Part shown: positions 52,656-61,030 of the stretch, one piece after another | Layout: the number at the start of each line of letters is the position of its first letter | Numbering within the stretch: position 1 is the first letter of the stretch | Assembly: GCA_900199595.1 (NCBI GenBank) | Contig: FZRB01000004.1 | Location: 62,001 to 126,000, forward strand | Length of the DNA stretch: 64,000 nt | From: Lachnospiraceae bacterium | Lineage (GTDB): Bacteria > Bacillota > Clostridia > Lachnospirales > Lachnospiraceae | Direction: 5' to 3' | The notes under the pieces: generated by a model | Seen by the model: only the letters and a program-made list of their open reading frames with translations | The model's database searches: none | Told to the model about the DNA's origin: nothing | Program-made: the position numbers and the translations under genes

Positions 52656-55136
52656 TTATTCCGAAATCAGTTCATATACTGAAATCTTCTTTATTCTTCT
52701 TGCGCTTATATATGCACAGATAAAACAATAAACAAGAATTGCTATATCCACCATAATTATAGAAACTGCTGATACTATGATCTTGCAAACATATACATTT
52801 ACAACCTGCATCAGGAGTATCGAGAGAACTGTACCAAGGACAACAGCCAGAACCGCAACCGGTATGATTCTAAATGCCAGCTGGAACTTAAGCTCTCTTG
52901 ATGTATAACCCAAGCCCTTCATTATTCCAAGTTCTCTGTACTGTTTTCTGATAGTTGAAGCCATCAGAATGGAGAGAATCAGGATTACTACAATCGCTGA
53001 TACAAGCATCAGTGCTACTGCAATACCTGCAAATGAAACAAGGAGCATATTTGCTATTTCTTCATTTTCTTCTCTTTCAAATGTAAGAGTTTTTATCTTC
53101 ATGAGAGATGTGCTGCCGGTTATAGTTTCATCTCCCACCTGGATGGAATATTCCATATAGCTGACACCATTCTCAGTCATAGCCTCTGCCATCTTCTTAT
53201 TTGCAACACTTCTGATTCTTTCTTCCAGATTTCCATCTGTTGTTTCAGCATCCTTATAGTCTGCTATCTCATTTCCATAACGCTCTCTGAGGAGATCAGC
53301 AACTTCATTCTTGTCTACACCTTCATTTAAGTAAATATCGAAGGTTGATGGCATATATTCCGGATTCATACGCTTAAATCCATCTGTTGTAAGGTATGCA
53401 GCCGTCGGATTAACTGCTGAATTAACAATACCTGTTAAAACATAGTCTTTCTTTACCTTTCCGTACTCCAGTGTAAGTGTATCTCCTACTGTCGCACCAA
53501 TCCTTTTCTGTGACTGAATTGTAAGACTCACTTCATTTTCATGCTCTGGAAGCCTTCCCTCTGTAAGAATGATGGTTGATGTTTTTGAATAATCATCATA
53601 GACCTCAAGACCAAACGCTAAATCATCATCATTTATCTTCACTCCGATACCAGTCGCAGGTGTCAGAACTTGTCTTACTTCAGACATTCCCTCCAGCTCT
53701 GTAGCAAAGGCATCCGGTTCGATATCTCCAACCGCTTCAATTCTGATATCACAAAGCTCATGTCCGCAGACAGAACCGAGTATTCTGTCAGGACTTGCGA
53801 AGAAGGTTCCCAGTATAAAACCTAACAAGGTCAGTACTGTACAAGCCATAATACATACTGTAAGTCCTACATGGTTCTTCGCATTCTGTAAAAGCTCTTT
53901 TACAGCAAGTCGGATATGTACACTTTTCTTTGTCTTATCAAGTGGAAGGATTGTCTTCTTAAAACTATGGGTTTCAATACCTTTTCTAAATGCCATAACC
54001 GGAGGATACTTTCTTACGGCAATTGCTCTGCTAAGTGCTATAAGACCCACAAAAATCAGTATGGCTAATATACAAATAATGATTGGAACTGCCGGAACTG
54101 TAACCGGACCGCCATAGTATACACTTGAAGCCGCATTTTTCAGAAGTCCCTCTGCCATAAGATTTGCAGGTACAAGTCCGATTACTGCACTAACAAGAGC
54201 AATAAGCACATACTCTGCTATGTAGGAAGCAGCTATCTCTTTCGATGTATATCCCATAGCTTCCAGAACTCCGATTGATACGATCTGTTCCTGGATATCA
54301 CTGACTATACGGAACCTGATTATTATCATAATAGCTATTACAATTACTGCTGACATAATCATTATGATAATACTGAGAAGAGCCATATTTATATCATTAT
54401 TTGAAACTGTTTCTTCATAAGTCGAAGCATACATAGCTCCTGAAAGATCATTTATGGAAGCTTCTTTTGCAAATGCTTTAAAATCTTTAAGTAATGAACT
54501 GTTATCAACTCCGTCATTCGTGTTGATACCGATCATTTCATAGCGTTCACTCATGGAGTTTTCCAGATATTCAAAGTCATCCTCACTAATCACAGCTTTA
54601 GTTCCGTAACCCCAGATACCGGTTTCGTAAAAACCTATAACTGTGAAAGTTAATTCCTTATTATCCCAGAGAATTGTAAAGTCGTCTCCAACTGACAATT
54701 CATATTTATCTTTATTTACAGAAGCAAGTACAATTGGATGTTCTGCCGAATTAAAATCTGCATCCGTCTTAAAGCTCTCCATTCGGCGTTCACCACTCTC
54801 CGTTACAAAGGTGATATCAGCGAGTAGATCACCTTCATCCTTACTTCTTACTTTGATACTATCTGAAACAAAGCTGGTATGGTCGAAGCTTTCAACCTGC
54901 TCGTTATCTTTAAGAAACTCCAGATAAATATCTGAATAGTTATCCTGCTTGATATATATAAAGTTTTTGAAGCATCCACTCTCTTCCACCATTTTCGGCG
55001 TAATCTGTTTGATACCGAGAACTGATGAAACGGAAGCAGACAAAAGTACGATTCCAAGAGTGATCAGAATCATGAAAAGAACTGATTCTTTTTTATGCTT
55101 TTTTATATTTGCAAATGATAGTCTTAATATTTTCAT
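52656..55136 (-). CDS. ABC transporter permease, FtsX/MacB type
   Basis: 826 residues from ATG 55136, with AAGGAG six bases upstream; the longer frame overlaps the ATPase gene. There are two FtsX units: helix at about 19-38, a large outer loop to about 255, three helices (about 260-375), helix at about 430, a second outer loop, then three helices near 710-815. MGYTSKEIAASYIAEY and LGYTSRELKFQL are the coupling segments that touch the ATPase. Relatives export lipids or peptides or act as mechanotransmitters in antimicrobial resistance. No membrane-fusion gene is present. Confidence 0.9.
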   Translation of the reverse strand: MKILRLSFANIKKHKKESVLFMILITLGIVLLSASVSSVLGIKQITPKMVEESGCFKNFIYIKQDNYSDIYLEFLKDNEQVESFDHTSFVSDSIKVRSKDEGDLLADITFVTESGERRMESFKTDADFNSAEHPIVLASVNKDKYELSVGDDFTILWDNKELTFTVIGFYETGIWGYGTKAVISEDDFEYLENSMSERYEMIGINTNDGVDNSSLLKDFKAFAKEASINDLSGAMYASTYEETVSNNDINMALLSIIIMIMSAVIVIAIMIIIRFRIVSDIQEQIVSIGVLEAMGYTSKEIAASYIAEYVLIALVSAVIGLVPANLMAEGLLKNAASSVYYGGPVTVPAVPIIICILAILIFVGLIALSRAIAVRKYPPVMAFRKGIETHSFKKTILPLDKTKKSVHIRLAVKELLQNAKNHVGLTVCIMACTVLTLLGFILGTFFASPDRILGSVCGHELCDIRIEAVGDIEPDAFATELEGMSEVRQVLTPATGIGVKINDDDLAFGLEVYDDYSKTSTIILTEGRLPEHENEVSLTIQSQKRIGATVGDTLTLEYGKVKKDYVLTGIVNSAVNPTAAYLTTDGFKRMNPEYMPSTFDIYLNEGVDKNEVADLLRERYGNEIADYKDAETTDGNLEERIRSVANKKMAEAMTENGVSYMEYSIQVGDETITGSTSLMKIKTLTFEREENEEIANMLLVSFAGIAVALMLVSAIVVILILSILMASTIRKQYRELGIMKGLGYTSRELKFQLAFRIIPVAVLAVVLGTVLSILLMQVVNVYVCKIIVSAVSIIMVDIAILVYCFICAYISARRIKKISVYELISE

Positions 55137-55177
55137 TTTTTCTCCTTTTGGGTTTTCTATGTTGCAAATCTTGCCCT

Positions 55178-55936
55178 TTACCAACCCATACTGTCCAAAA
55201 ATTCCTGGAGACCTGCACGGCGTGCTTTCGTATCATCTGTTCCGTAAGCCGGCATTCTGTGTTCTCCTACGATTCCGCCGTCTCTCAGATATATTACTCT
55301 GGAGCCTCGAAGTGCTGTCTTTATATCATGGGTTACCATCACTATGCTCTGTCCGTTCTTATGAAGTTCTGTAAATACATCCAGTACATCCTGTCCTGAA
55401 GATGAATTCAGTGCTCCTGTAGGTTCATCAGCGAAAAGGATTTTCGGATTATTGATAACCGCTCTTACGATACCCACTCTCTGACATTCACCACCGGATA
55501 ACTGGTTCGGATATTTCTTCCACATATCTTCTGATATTCCAACCTGTTTTAAAAGAGTCCTTACTCTCTCCACTAGTTCGGGCGAATTCTTCTGAACTAC
55601 TAGAGCGCCGGTCATTATGTTATCGAACACATTCATATTTTCTAATAGGTAAATACTCTGAAAAACAAAACCACAATGCTTTCTACGGAATATTGCAAGC
55701 TGATCATTGTTATATCCGGATATTTCTTCATTTCCGAAGTAAACCTTTCCCATGGTCGGCTTATCCATTCCTGACAGTGCATAAAGCAGTGTACTCTTGC
55801 CGGATCCAGAGGAACCCATGATGACTGTAAAATCACCTTCAAGAATCTCCAGATCCATATTCTTTATTACATGCTGCTGAAGTCCTGCGTTTGAAAAAGA
55901 CTTGCAGAGTTTCTCAGTTCTTAAAATAGTATTCAT
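55178..55936 (-). CDS. ABC transporter ATP-binding protein
   Basis: 252 residues from ATG 55936, eight bases after AGGAG. Walker A GSSGSGKST (about 41-49), Q-loop FVFQSIYLLENMNVFDN, signature LSGGECQRVGI (Gln is followed by Arg as in MacB/LolD), Walker B ILFADEPTGALN, and H-loop MVTHD. It pairs with the FtsX-type permease encoded 41 bases downstream. First gene of the operon ABC-permease-hydrolase-regulator-kinase. Confidence 0.95.
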   Translation of the reverse strand: MNTILRTEKLCKSFSNAGLQQHVIKNMDLEILEGDFTVIMGSSGSGKSTLLYALSGMDKPTMGKVYFGNEEISGYNNDQLAIFRRKHCGFVFQSIYLLENMNVFDNIMTGALVVQKNSPELVERVRTLLKQVGISEDMWKKYPNQLSGGECQRVGIVRAVINNPKILFADEPTGALNSSSGQDVLDVFTELHKNGQSIVMVTHDIKTALRGSRVIYLRDGGIVGEHRMPAYGTDDTKARRAGLQEFLDSMGW

Positions 55937-56010
55937 ATATTTATCTCCTCTTTCAGAATTCCCGGTACACCATTTCATAAAATATATACCAGACCCGATC
56001 TTATGAGTTT

Positions 56011-56075
56011 AATATATCACTTGCATAAAATAACATCTTTACACAAATCTTAATAATTCTTACAGATTTCTTACA
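56011..56075 (-). promoter_or_regulatory. Promoter with phased direct repeats upstream of the ABC operon
   Basis: Minus strand: TGTAAGAA (56068-56075), TGTAAGAA (56057-56064), a weaker ATTAAGAT (56047-56054), TGTAAAGA (56036-56043). The spacing is 10-11 bases, so all lie on one face of the helix. The last one covers the -35 position of an extended -10 TGA-TATATT (56011-56016). This is the usual layout for activation by an OmpR-type regulator. Confidence 0.6.
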
Positions 56076-56101
56076 TAACAAAAAATAATTATTTCAAAGC
56101 A

Positions 56102-56127
56102 AAAGAGTGTCGCAAGCGACACTCTTT
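56102..56127 (-). terminator. AraC-gene terminator
   Basis: AAAGAGTGTCGC / GCGACACTCTTT (56102-56113 / 56116-56127), a perfect 12-bp stem with an AA loop, 40 bases after the stop of the regulator gene. Confidence 0.85.
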
Positions 56128-56167
56128 ACATGAAGCACATATTACCAAAGGCAGTTATTTTACCGGC

Positions 56168-57040
56168 TTATACCCTTTCAACCGGAACCAGCTCAATATA
56201 GCCTCTCTCACATCTCGGCTCAAGCTGTATACGAGGATTCTTATCATCCCACTTAAAGCCTATAAATTCAGGATTATATTTTTTCTCAGCATCCCAGATC
56301 TCACCTATGGCTTTTTCATATTTTTCTTCTTCAAAAGGCTCTCCTCTGAAAAGAAGATATGTGGATGCAGGGAGTTCAATAACCTCAAATCCTTCAGGAA
56401 CCACACCGTCATAGTCTGTTTCAACCTCAACACCCTGAACATATTCATTTTCCTTAGGGTTTCTGAGATGCTCCGGAAGCCAGAGGCAGACAGGCTCTCC
56501 GCTTATAGACTTAATACTTGTAAGAAGTCCCCATACATCACAACCAACCTCTTCACAGTAGCTCCAGTACTCTGTTGCTTTGATACCTCTTTTAATAATA
56601 ACTTTTCTTGCAGGCTTTTCTACTACCTGAATAAATACATTTCTGATTTCACTCATATCGCTCACATTCCTTTCTTTACTAATGATTAAACTCGGAGTAA
56701 AGAGCCAGACAGGTATAGGACTTGAGGAATACTCTTTCGGGTTACAACCGAATTCACGTCTGAATGCCCGCTGATAACCGTCCACACTTCCGAAGCCCAT
56801 GTCCATGGCAACATCAAGTATTTTTTCATTTTCATCTCTCAGTCTCAGTGCTGACTTTGACAGCTTAAGGCGCCTGATATAAACCGCCGGTGTCATACCG
56901 AGATGTTTGATGAAAAGTCTTCTTGCGTACCATGTGGAAAATGCAGCCGCATTTGCCAGATCTTCCAGCGATATCTCTTCACAGATATGTTCACTTATAT
57001 AATCCTGCATTATTCTGACTGCATTTTTCTGTTCATCCAT
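56168..57040 (-). CDS. AraC-family regulator with GyrI-like effector domain
   Basis: 290 residues. The N-terminal two helix-turn-helix AraC domain (about 5-105) has ISLEDLANAAAFSTWYARRLFIKHLGMTPAVYIRRLKL and GFGSVDGYQRAFRREFGCNPKEY. The C-terminal GyrI/effector-binding domain (about 130-290) has FEVIELPASTYLLFRG. This is the Rob/BltR-type arrangement, in which small hydrophobic or amphipathic ligands are sensed. GGAGG lies seven bases before the ATG. It has its own terminator and lies upstream of the ABC operon, but no site for it is evident. Target genes unknown. Confidence 0.9.
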   Translation of the reverse strand: MDEQKNAVRIMQDYISEHICEEISLEDLANAAAFSTWYARRLFIKHLGMTPAVYIRRLKLSKSALRLRDENEKILDVAMDMGFGSVDGYQRAFRREFGCNPKEYSSSPIPVWLFTPSLIISKERNVSDMSEIRNVFIQVVEKPARKVIIKRGIKATEYWSYCEEVGCDVWGLLTSIKSISGEPVCLWLPEHLRNPKENEYVQGVEVETDYDGVVPEGFEVIELPASTYLLFRGEPFEEEKYEKAIGEIWDAEKKYNPEFIGFKWDDKNPRIQLEPRCERGYIELVPVERV

Positions 57041-57132
57041 TGACTCGCCTCCCTCAGTGCATTTATCTGTTCTGCACTTGTGAGCTTATAATACTTTAAA
57101 GTCTTTTTTTATTCTCGACATTTTTTGCCTTA

Positions 57133-58287
57133 TTATATATTACTTATAATTTTGTCCATACCACCGGCCGATGAAAGCTTCTCCCCAAGTCTTTTCGCTC
57201 TTTCTCTAAAGCCTTGTGAAGCTGTGAGCTTGTCAGCCATACTTCGTACACGTTCAGGAGTAAAATTTTTATATGACAGTCCTGCACCTGCCTTATTATC
57301 CACAACAGACATGGCATTATATCTTCGTTCGAAGACCTTCCCCGGAACTATGAGCTGCGGAACGCCGTGAAGCAGTCCGTCTACAACGCTGTTCTGTCCG
57401 CCGTGATTAATAAAAAGAACTGCCTCATCCAGAAGGACATTAAAATCCCATCTGGGTGCGACATGAATATTTCCATCCTCTTCCTTATCAAGATACGAAG
57501 AAGCTATATATACATCATATTTACTGTCTTTAAATGCTGTCTTGATAACCTCCGACATTTTTGCGGCAGGAATGGTACCATTTCCCATGTATACAAGAAT
57601 TTTATTCTTATCTGTCGTCAGATTCTTTTCATTTATCTCATCTGTTTTCTTCAGAGTGCCGCAGAAGACTATATCTTCCTTCTCAAAAGGCTCCAGCTCT
57701 TTTATGCTGGGGCAGAACTTCTTATCAGCCCAGTCAAAGAGCTGCAGAGCTGAATCAAGCTGATCAAGCCCCTGCTCTTTAAGCAGTCTGTTCAGTCCGA
57801 CCGTGAGCTTCTCATTATGTGCATATTCATGCTGAGTCGGATAGCTCACAATTGTAAACAAACGGATTCCTTCCAGTCTGGCAGCAATAATAGCGGATAT
57901 ATTGAATTCCGAATAAACTATATCCGGCTTATATTCCTTAATAGCCCGTCTTACGCTTTCAACGCTTTTCTTCAGATATTTATAATCAAGATTCCCTGTT
58001 ATATGCAGAACCTCATCAAAGCTTTTTACAGTTTTCTTTGACGTAAGCCCCAGCTTCTGGGCTATGGGAAATGTCCTCAATGCTATAGGTTTCGGAAGCC
58101 CCAATGGCATGGGAATATCGAGATAGTAATTCTTTACTCCCTCGATATTTCTAAAATTCACATCCTCTGCCATACAAGTTGACACTTCATAGCCTGCAGC
58201 TTTGAACGCATTTACCAGAAGCACGCATCTGGAAGCGGGGCCGGAAGTTTCTGCAATAGCCGACATGGGTACGACTAATATTTTCAT
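57133..58287 (-). CDS. UGT/MurG-like glycosyltransferase
   Basis: 384 residues from ATG 58287 (MKILVVPMS), ten bases after AGGAG; the longer frame begins with TTG. Two Rossmann halves as in GT-B enzymes: the start KILVVPMSAIAETSGPASRC, and the C-terminal sugar-nucleotide site with FINHGGQNSVVDGLLHGVPQLIVPG (His-Gly-Gly-x-x-S-V), followed by the KFERRYNA-like end of the donor loop. This is the pattern of macrolide/UDP-sugar transferases. Acceptor unknown. It is the last gene of the LytTR-DUF3021 group and starts 13 bases downstream of the DUF3021 stop, so co-expression is likely. Confidence 0.82.
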   Translation of the reverse strand: MKILVVPMSAIAETSGPASRCVLLVNAFKAAGYEVSTCMAEDVNFRNIEGVKNYYLDIPMPLGLPKPIALRTFPIAQKLGLTSKKTVKSFDEVLHITGNLDYKYLKKSVESVRRAIKEYKPDIVYSEFNISAIIAARLEGIRLFTIVSYPTQHEYAHNEKLTVGLNRLLKEQGLDQLDSALQLFDWADKKFCPSIKELEPFEKEDIVFCGTLKKTDEINEKNLTTDKNKILVYMGNGTIPAAKMSEVIKTAFKDSKYDVYIASSYLDKEEDGNIHVAPRWDFNVLLDEAVLFINHGGQNSVVDGLLHGVPQLIVPGKVFERRYNAMSVVDNKAGAGLSYKNFTPERVRSMADKLTASQGFRERAKRLGEKLSSAGGMDKIISNI

Positions 58288-58300
58288 ATGATAAGTACTC

Positions 58301-58729
58301 CTATTTAGATTCAAGCGCTTTATTCATCTTTTCAGCAAGGTTCTTGTTATACTTCAGGAAGCCTATCCAGATGATCATACCCACCACTATAACTCCTGCT
58401 ATGGTAGAAACACATGCGATAGTACCTGCTTCCTTAGGAATCCAGCCAACCTTTGTTGCCACTATAAAATAGATGGTAAAGCCGATTCCAAGATGAATAA
58501 TAGACGCAAGGGGCATCGGAAAGTTTTCCAAATTGTAGAGAAATGTGGGAACGCCGAAGCCAAGACCTGTAATTATGCAGGCAACAACCATCTTTGTAAA
58601 TTTATAATCAGTAAGAGTAAAATTACCCTTTCCAACCTGGTCAAACACAAGTCCAACAATTACAAATATGAACGTACTTGCCAGTATACTTATTATTGTT
58701 GATTTAATTATATCCTTTAATATCTTCAT
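58301..58729 (-). CDS. DUF3021 membrane protein
   Basis: 142 residues from ATG 58729, nine bases after GGAG. Four predicted membrane helices (about 7-28, 43-60, 72-92, 101-122) and a short basic tail. The spacing and PTFLYNLENFPMPLASIIHLGIGFTIYF match the DUF3021 family. In Firmicutes these proteins are usually encoded next to a LytTR DNA-binding protein and probably hold it at the membrane or control it. That is the case here: the LytTR gene ends about 50 bases upstream. No enzymatic motif. Confidence 0.85.
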   Translation of the reverse strand: MKILKDIIKSTIISILASTFIFVIVGLVFDQVGKGNFTLTDYKFTKMVVACIITGLGFGVPTFLYNLENFPMPLASIIHLGIGFTIYFIVATKVGWIPKEAGTIACVSTIAGVIVVGMIIWIGFLKYNKNLAEKMNKALESK

Positions 58730-58780
58730 ATCATCATTCTCCAAATTGTGAGACACTAACATAAATCTGACTGTCACATT

Positions 58781-59230
58781 CTATATTCCAAGGTACTTCT
58801 TTAGTTCAGGAACATATTTGCGGGATATATACTCCTTCTCGCCGTCCTTCAGATGAAGCACCATCACACCATTAAAATATGGTTCAACACTCTTCAGATA
58901 TTTCAGATTAATACTAGCCGATTTGGATATCTGCATAAAATCCTTTCCGAGGATTTCAAGAAGCTCATACATTCTCCTGTTAACCCTGTAGGTTTCTCCG
59001 TCAGAAACTACATAAACCTTTTCGTTGTCAACACGTATGACACTTATAGTTTCTGCTTCAAGAACTATCATTTTATCTTCGAGAGTTCCGATGATCCTTC
59101 CTGCCGAAGTATTATCTGACATCTGCGATATATTATTTGCAAGCTCCGATATCTCCGGAGTCATCTCCTTCGTATGAATTACCACAAAAGGTTCCTTCAC
59201 ATCCCGGGATATATTAATATCAACTTTCAA
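58781..59230 (-). CDS. LytTR-family transcription regulator (TTG start)
   Basis: 149 residues. The start is TTG 59230: GGAGG lies seven bases before it and the N-terminal residues match the family. The next ATG is 22 codons downstream. The N-terminal 45 residues are typical of stand-alone LytTR proteins (EPFVVIHTKEMTPEISELANNI). The LytTR DNA-binding domain (about 47-148) includes VYRVNRRMYELLEILGKDFMQISKSASINLKYLKSVEP and GEKEYISRKYVPELKKYLGI. No receiver domain. It overlaps the end of the upstream membrane-protein gene by 11 bases, so a membrane partner probably sets its activity. Confidence 0.88.
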   Translation of the reverse strand: MKVDINISRDVKEPFVVIHTKEMTPEISELANNISQMSDNTSAGRIIGTLEDKMIVLEAETISVIRVDNEKVYVVSDGETYRVNRRMYELLEILGKDFMQISKSASINLKYLKSVEPYFNGVMVLHLKDGEKEYISRKYVPELKKYLGI

Positions 59231-59615
59231 AGGGTTTCCTCCACCTTAATACGAAAATGTAAACAGCCGCCAGTAAAACTACTGCTGTATATGCTGCAAT
59301 ATGACTTCTTATAAAGCAAAGATTTACATATCTGTCCAGTGGAGTCATCACTACAGCAAGTGCAACTGATGTAAACATTCCTATAACTGAAAATAACATT
59401 TTTTTCTTATTCTTAAAGAATGCAATTATCATTATATAGAAAATAGTCGCAAACATCCATAACAAAAATGTCGTAGCTGAATGTAGTATACGCTCCTCTG
59501 TTCTGTCCTTCAGGACAAACATAAATAGGATTGTAAATACTGCCGCTGCTATAATCGGAGCTATTCCTAATATTTTATACATTACATTTATAAATTTCCT
59601 GGTTTTCTCGTTCAT
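59220..59615 (-). CDS. Small four-helix membrane protein
   Basis: 131 residues from ATG 59615, nine bases after GGAG. Four hydrophobic helices (about 12-34, 46-68, 73-92, 105-125). No motif that I recognise. Its stop lies inside the start of the LytTR gene (11-base overlap), so it is translated with it. It may be part of the same membrane-sensing unit; function unknown. Confidence 0.75.
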   Translation of the reverse strand: MNEKTRKFINVMYKILGIAPIIAAAVFTILFMFVLKDRTEERILHSATTFLLWMFATIFYIMIIAFFKNKKKMLFSVIGMFTSVALAVVMTPLDRYVNLCFIRSHIAAYTAVVLLAAVYIFVLRWRKPFES

Positions 59616-59669
59616 CTCACATTTCTCCAAAAGTAAAATATTTTATTTATAACCATCCATTAAACAGCT

Positions 59670-59861
59670 TCACATATTATCTATACGTTTGTTTACAAAT
59701 ATCCACAGCTCAATTCCCAGCATGAATAACGTAGATACCAGGAAACCAATCATCAGAATCCTCTGAGTTACTGCAAAGAAAATAATGTAGGCTACAATAG
59801 CCAGCATATAAAATGCCACGAACAGATGCCACCACTTACTCTTTAAAAATCTTGCTATCAT
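59670..59861 (-). CDS. Two-helix small membrane protein
   Basis: 63 residues from ATG 59861, eight bases after AGGAGG; the ATG six bases earlier is too close to the site. Two helices (about 8-28 and 32-52) between short basic ends. It opens the LytTR-DUF3021-glycosyltransferase group, with 54 bases to the next gene. Function unknown. Confidence 0.65.
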   Translation of the reverse strand: MIARFLKSKWWHLFVAFYMLAIVAYIIFFAVTQRILMIGFLVSTLFMLGIELWIFVNKRIDNM

Positions 59862-60012
59862 TTTCATATCCTCCTATTTTATAATTCTAACAAATGTTTT
59901 TCTTTTTGTGCTTGTTCATTTGATGAGGCAAATATATCAGAATTCAGAGAATAAGTATCGAAAGAAACGGTAAGTGGTAGAAGAAAGCAGGTAAGATGCA
60001 TAAAAAGCAAAC

Positions 60013-60037
60013 AAAAAAACGCCTTACGGCGTTTTTA
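60013..60037 (-). terminator. ssrA terminator
   Basis: AAACGCC / GGCGTTT around a TTAC-type loop (about 60018-60036) begins immediately after the tmRNA 3' end and is followed by a T-run on the minus strand. Confidence 0.9.
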
Positions 60038-60377
60038 TGGAGCAGAGGGGAATCGAACCCCTGTCCGAAAGCTCTTTCACTACAACCTCTCCCATCACAG
60101 TAAGTGTTTTGACATTCCCTACGTTATACGCCCACTCACAGGCTTATAATTTCGGTAGCTTGTAATTCTTCCCATGTCTACAAGCTTTGACAAGGAAGTG
60201 CTCCGCCTGTTCGATGCCAGTATCCTATGCAGCGGATGACACAGGGCTGACAGCTGCACTTAGGCAGCGAGTGCTAATTTATTATCAGCGTTTATATTTA
60301 GTAGATGTTTTTACGAGGTCACCTTCCTCGGATGGCTGCCATAGCTTCTAAACCCCCGTCGAAACCTTTACTACCCC
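60038..60377 (-). ncRNA. ssrA: Transfer-messenger RNA
   Basis: About 340 nt. The 5' end GGGGTAG (60377-60371) pairs, with G-U pairs, with CTGCTCC at the 3' end (60045-60039), followed by the discriminator A at 60038. The CCA tail is not encoded. The T arm (GGGGTTCGATTCCCC) and the 5' GGTTTCGACGGG are typical. The tag frame starts at GCT (60289-60287) after TAAAC and reads ADNKLALAA then TAA (60262-60260). With the alanine carried by tmRNA the tag is AADNKLALAA, ending in the usual ALAA degron. It rescues stalled ribosomes together with SmpB, encoded 0.65 kb upstream, and RNase R. Confidence 0.93.
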
Positions 60378-60531
60378 AGAGCTCGATTTTTAATCGAGGT
60401 CATAGCAACTTCTTCGAAGTTGCGTAGTAAGCCGCAGTGCGCTGCTTGCACTGTCGTGCAAGTATCGGCAGGCGGCGTATTCTGTTAATTCAGTTGCAAC
60501 AGGTGGCGTATTCTGTTAATTAATCCCTATC
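60378..60531 (-). repeat. Hairpins and 31-nt direct repeat upstream of tmRNA
   Basis: No gene. Three perfect hairpins follow one another: 60382-60388 / 60392-60398 (7 bp), 60405-60412 / 60416-60423 (8 bp, GAA loop on the minus strand), and 60445-60451 / 60456-60462 (7 bp). The last is nested in a GCCGC/GCGGC pair (60431-60435 / 60472-60476). A 21-nt word at 60470-60490 recurs at 60501-60521 with one change, 31 nt apart. No convincing ssrA promoter is visible, so tmRNA may be processed from a longer transcript. Confidence 0.65.
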
Positions 60532-60924
60532 CTATTCCTCAACATCATCTTCATCCAGCACGATCTCGCCATCATCCAGCTCAAGATCTTCGCCTTCATC
60601 TAATTCGATTTCTTCTGCATCTTCATCATCTTCTTCGTCTTCTTCAGCATCGGTTTCTGAAGCGCTTACAAACATATCAGAATACTCTCCTGCCCATTTC
60701 TTATTAAACCAGTCCTCAAATTCAAGTGAAGAAATGGTTGCATTTCTGGCTGCTGCTTCCTTTTGCTGCTTATAGATATATTTACCTAAAGGAATACCTA
60801 TCAAAGCACCAATTCCTAACGCAACAACAAATATTATAAGCGCCTTCTTTATTTTATTGAGCTTCATTGTTTTAGCTCTGTTTTTCTTCTCTTCTTTGTA
60901 CTTATCAACCTTTGCCTGACTCAT
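60532..60924 (-). CDS. Acidic single-pass membrane protein
   Basis: 130 residues. A basic, lysine-rich N-terminus (KEEKKNRAKTMKLNKIKKA) is followed by a membrane helix (about 28-50), a short folded stretch (SSLEFEDWFNKKWAGEYSDMFV), and a strongly Asp/Glu tail (about 88-130). Positive-inside charge puts the tail outside. AGAGGT precedes the ATG. It lies between smpB and ssrA. Not recognised; no enzymatic motif. Confidence 0.7.
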   Translation of the reverse strand: MSQAKVDKYKEEKKNRAKTMKLNKIKKALIIFVVALGIGALIGIPLGKYIYKQQKEAAARNATISSLEFEDWFNKKWAGEYSDMFVSASETDAEEDEEDDEDAEEIELDEGEDLELDDGEIVLDEDDVEE

Positions 60925-61030
60925 TACCGGTTACCTCTTTACTTATTTTTATTATTCATAGGAACTATGAATAACAGCTTTTCAACTGCTATATAATAAA
61001 CCATATCATATGATAAAATCAACTACTTTT

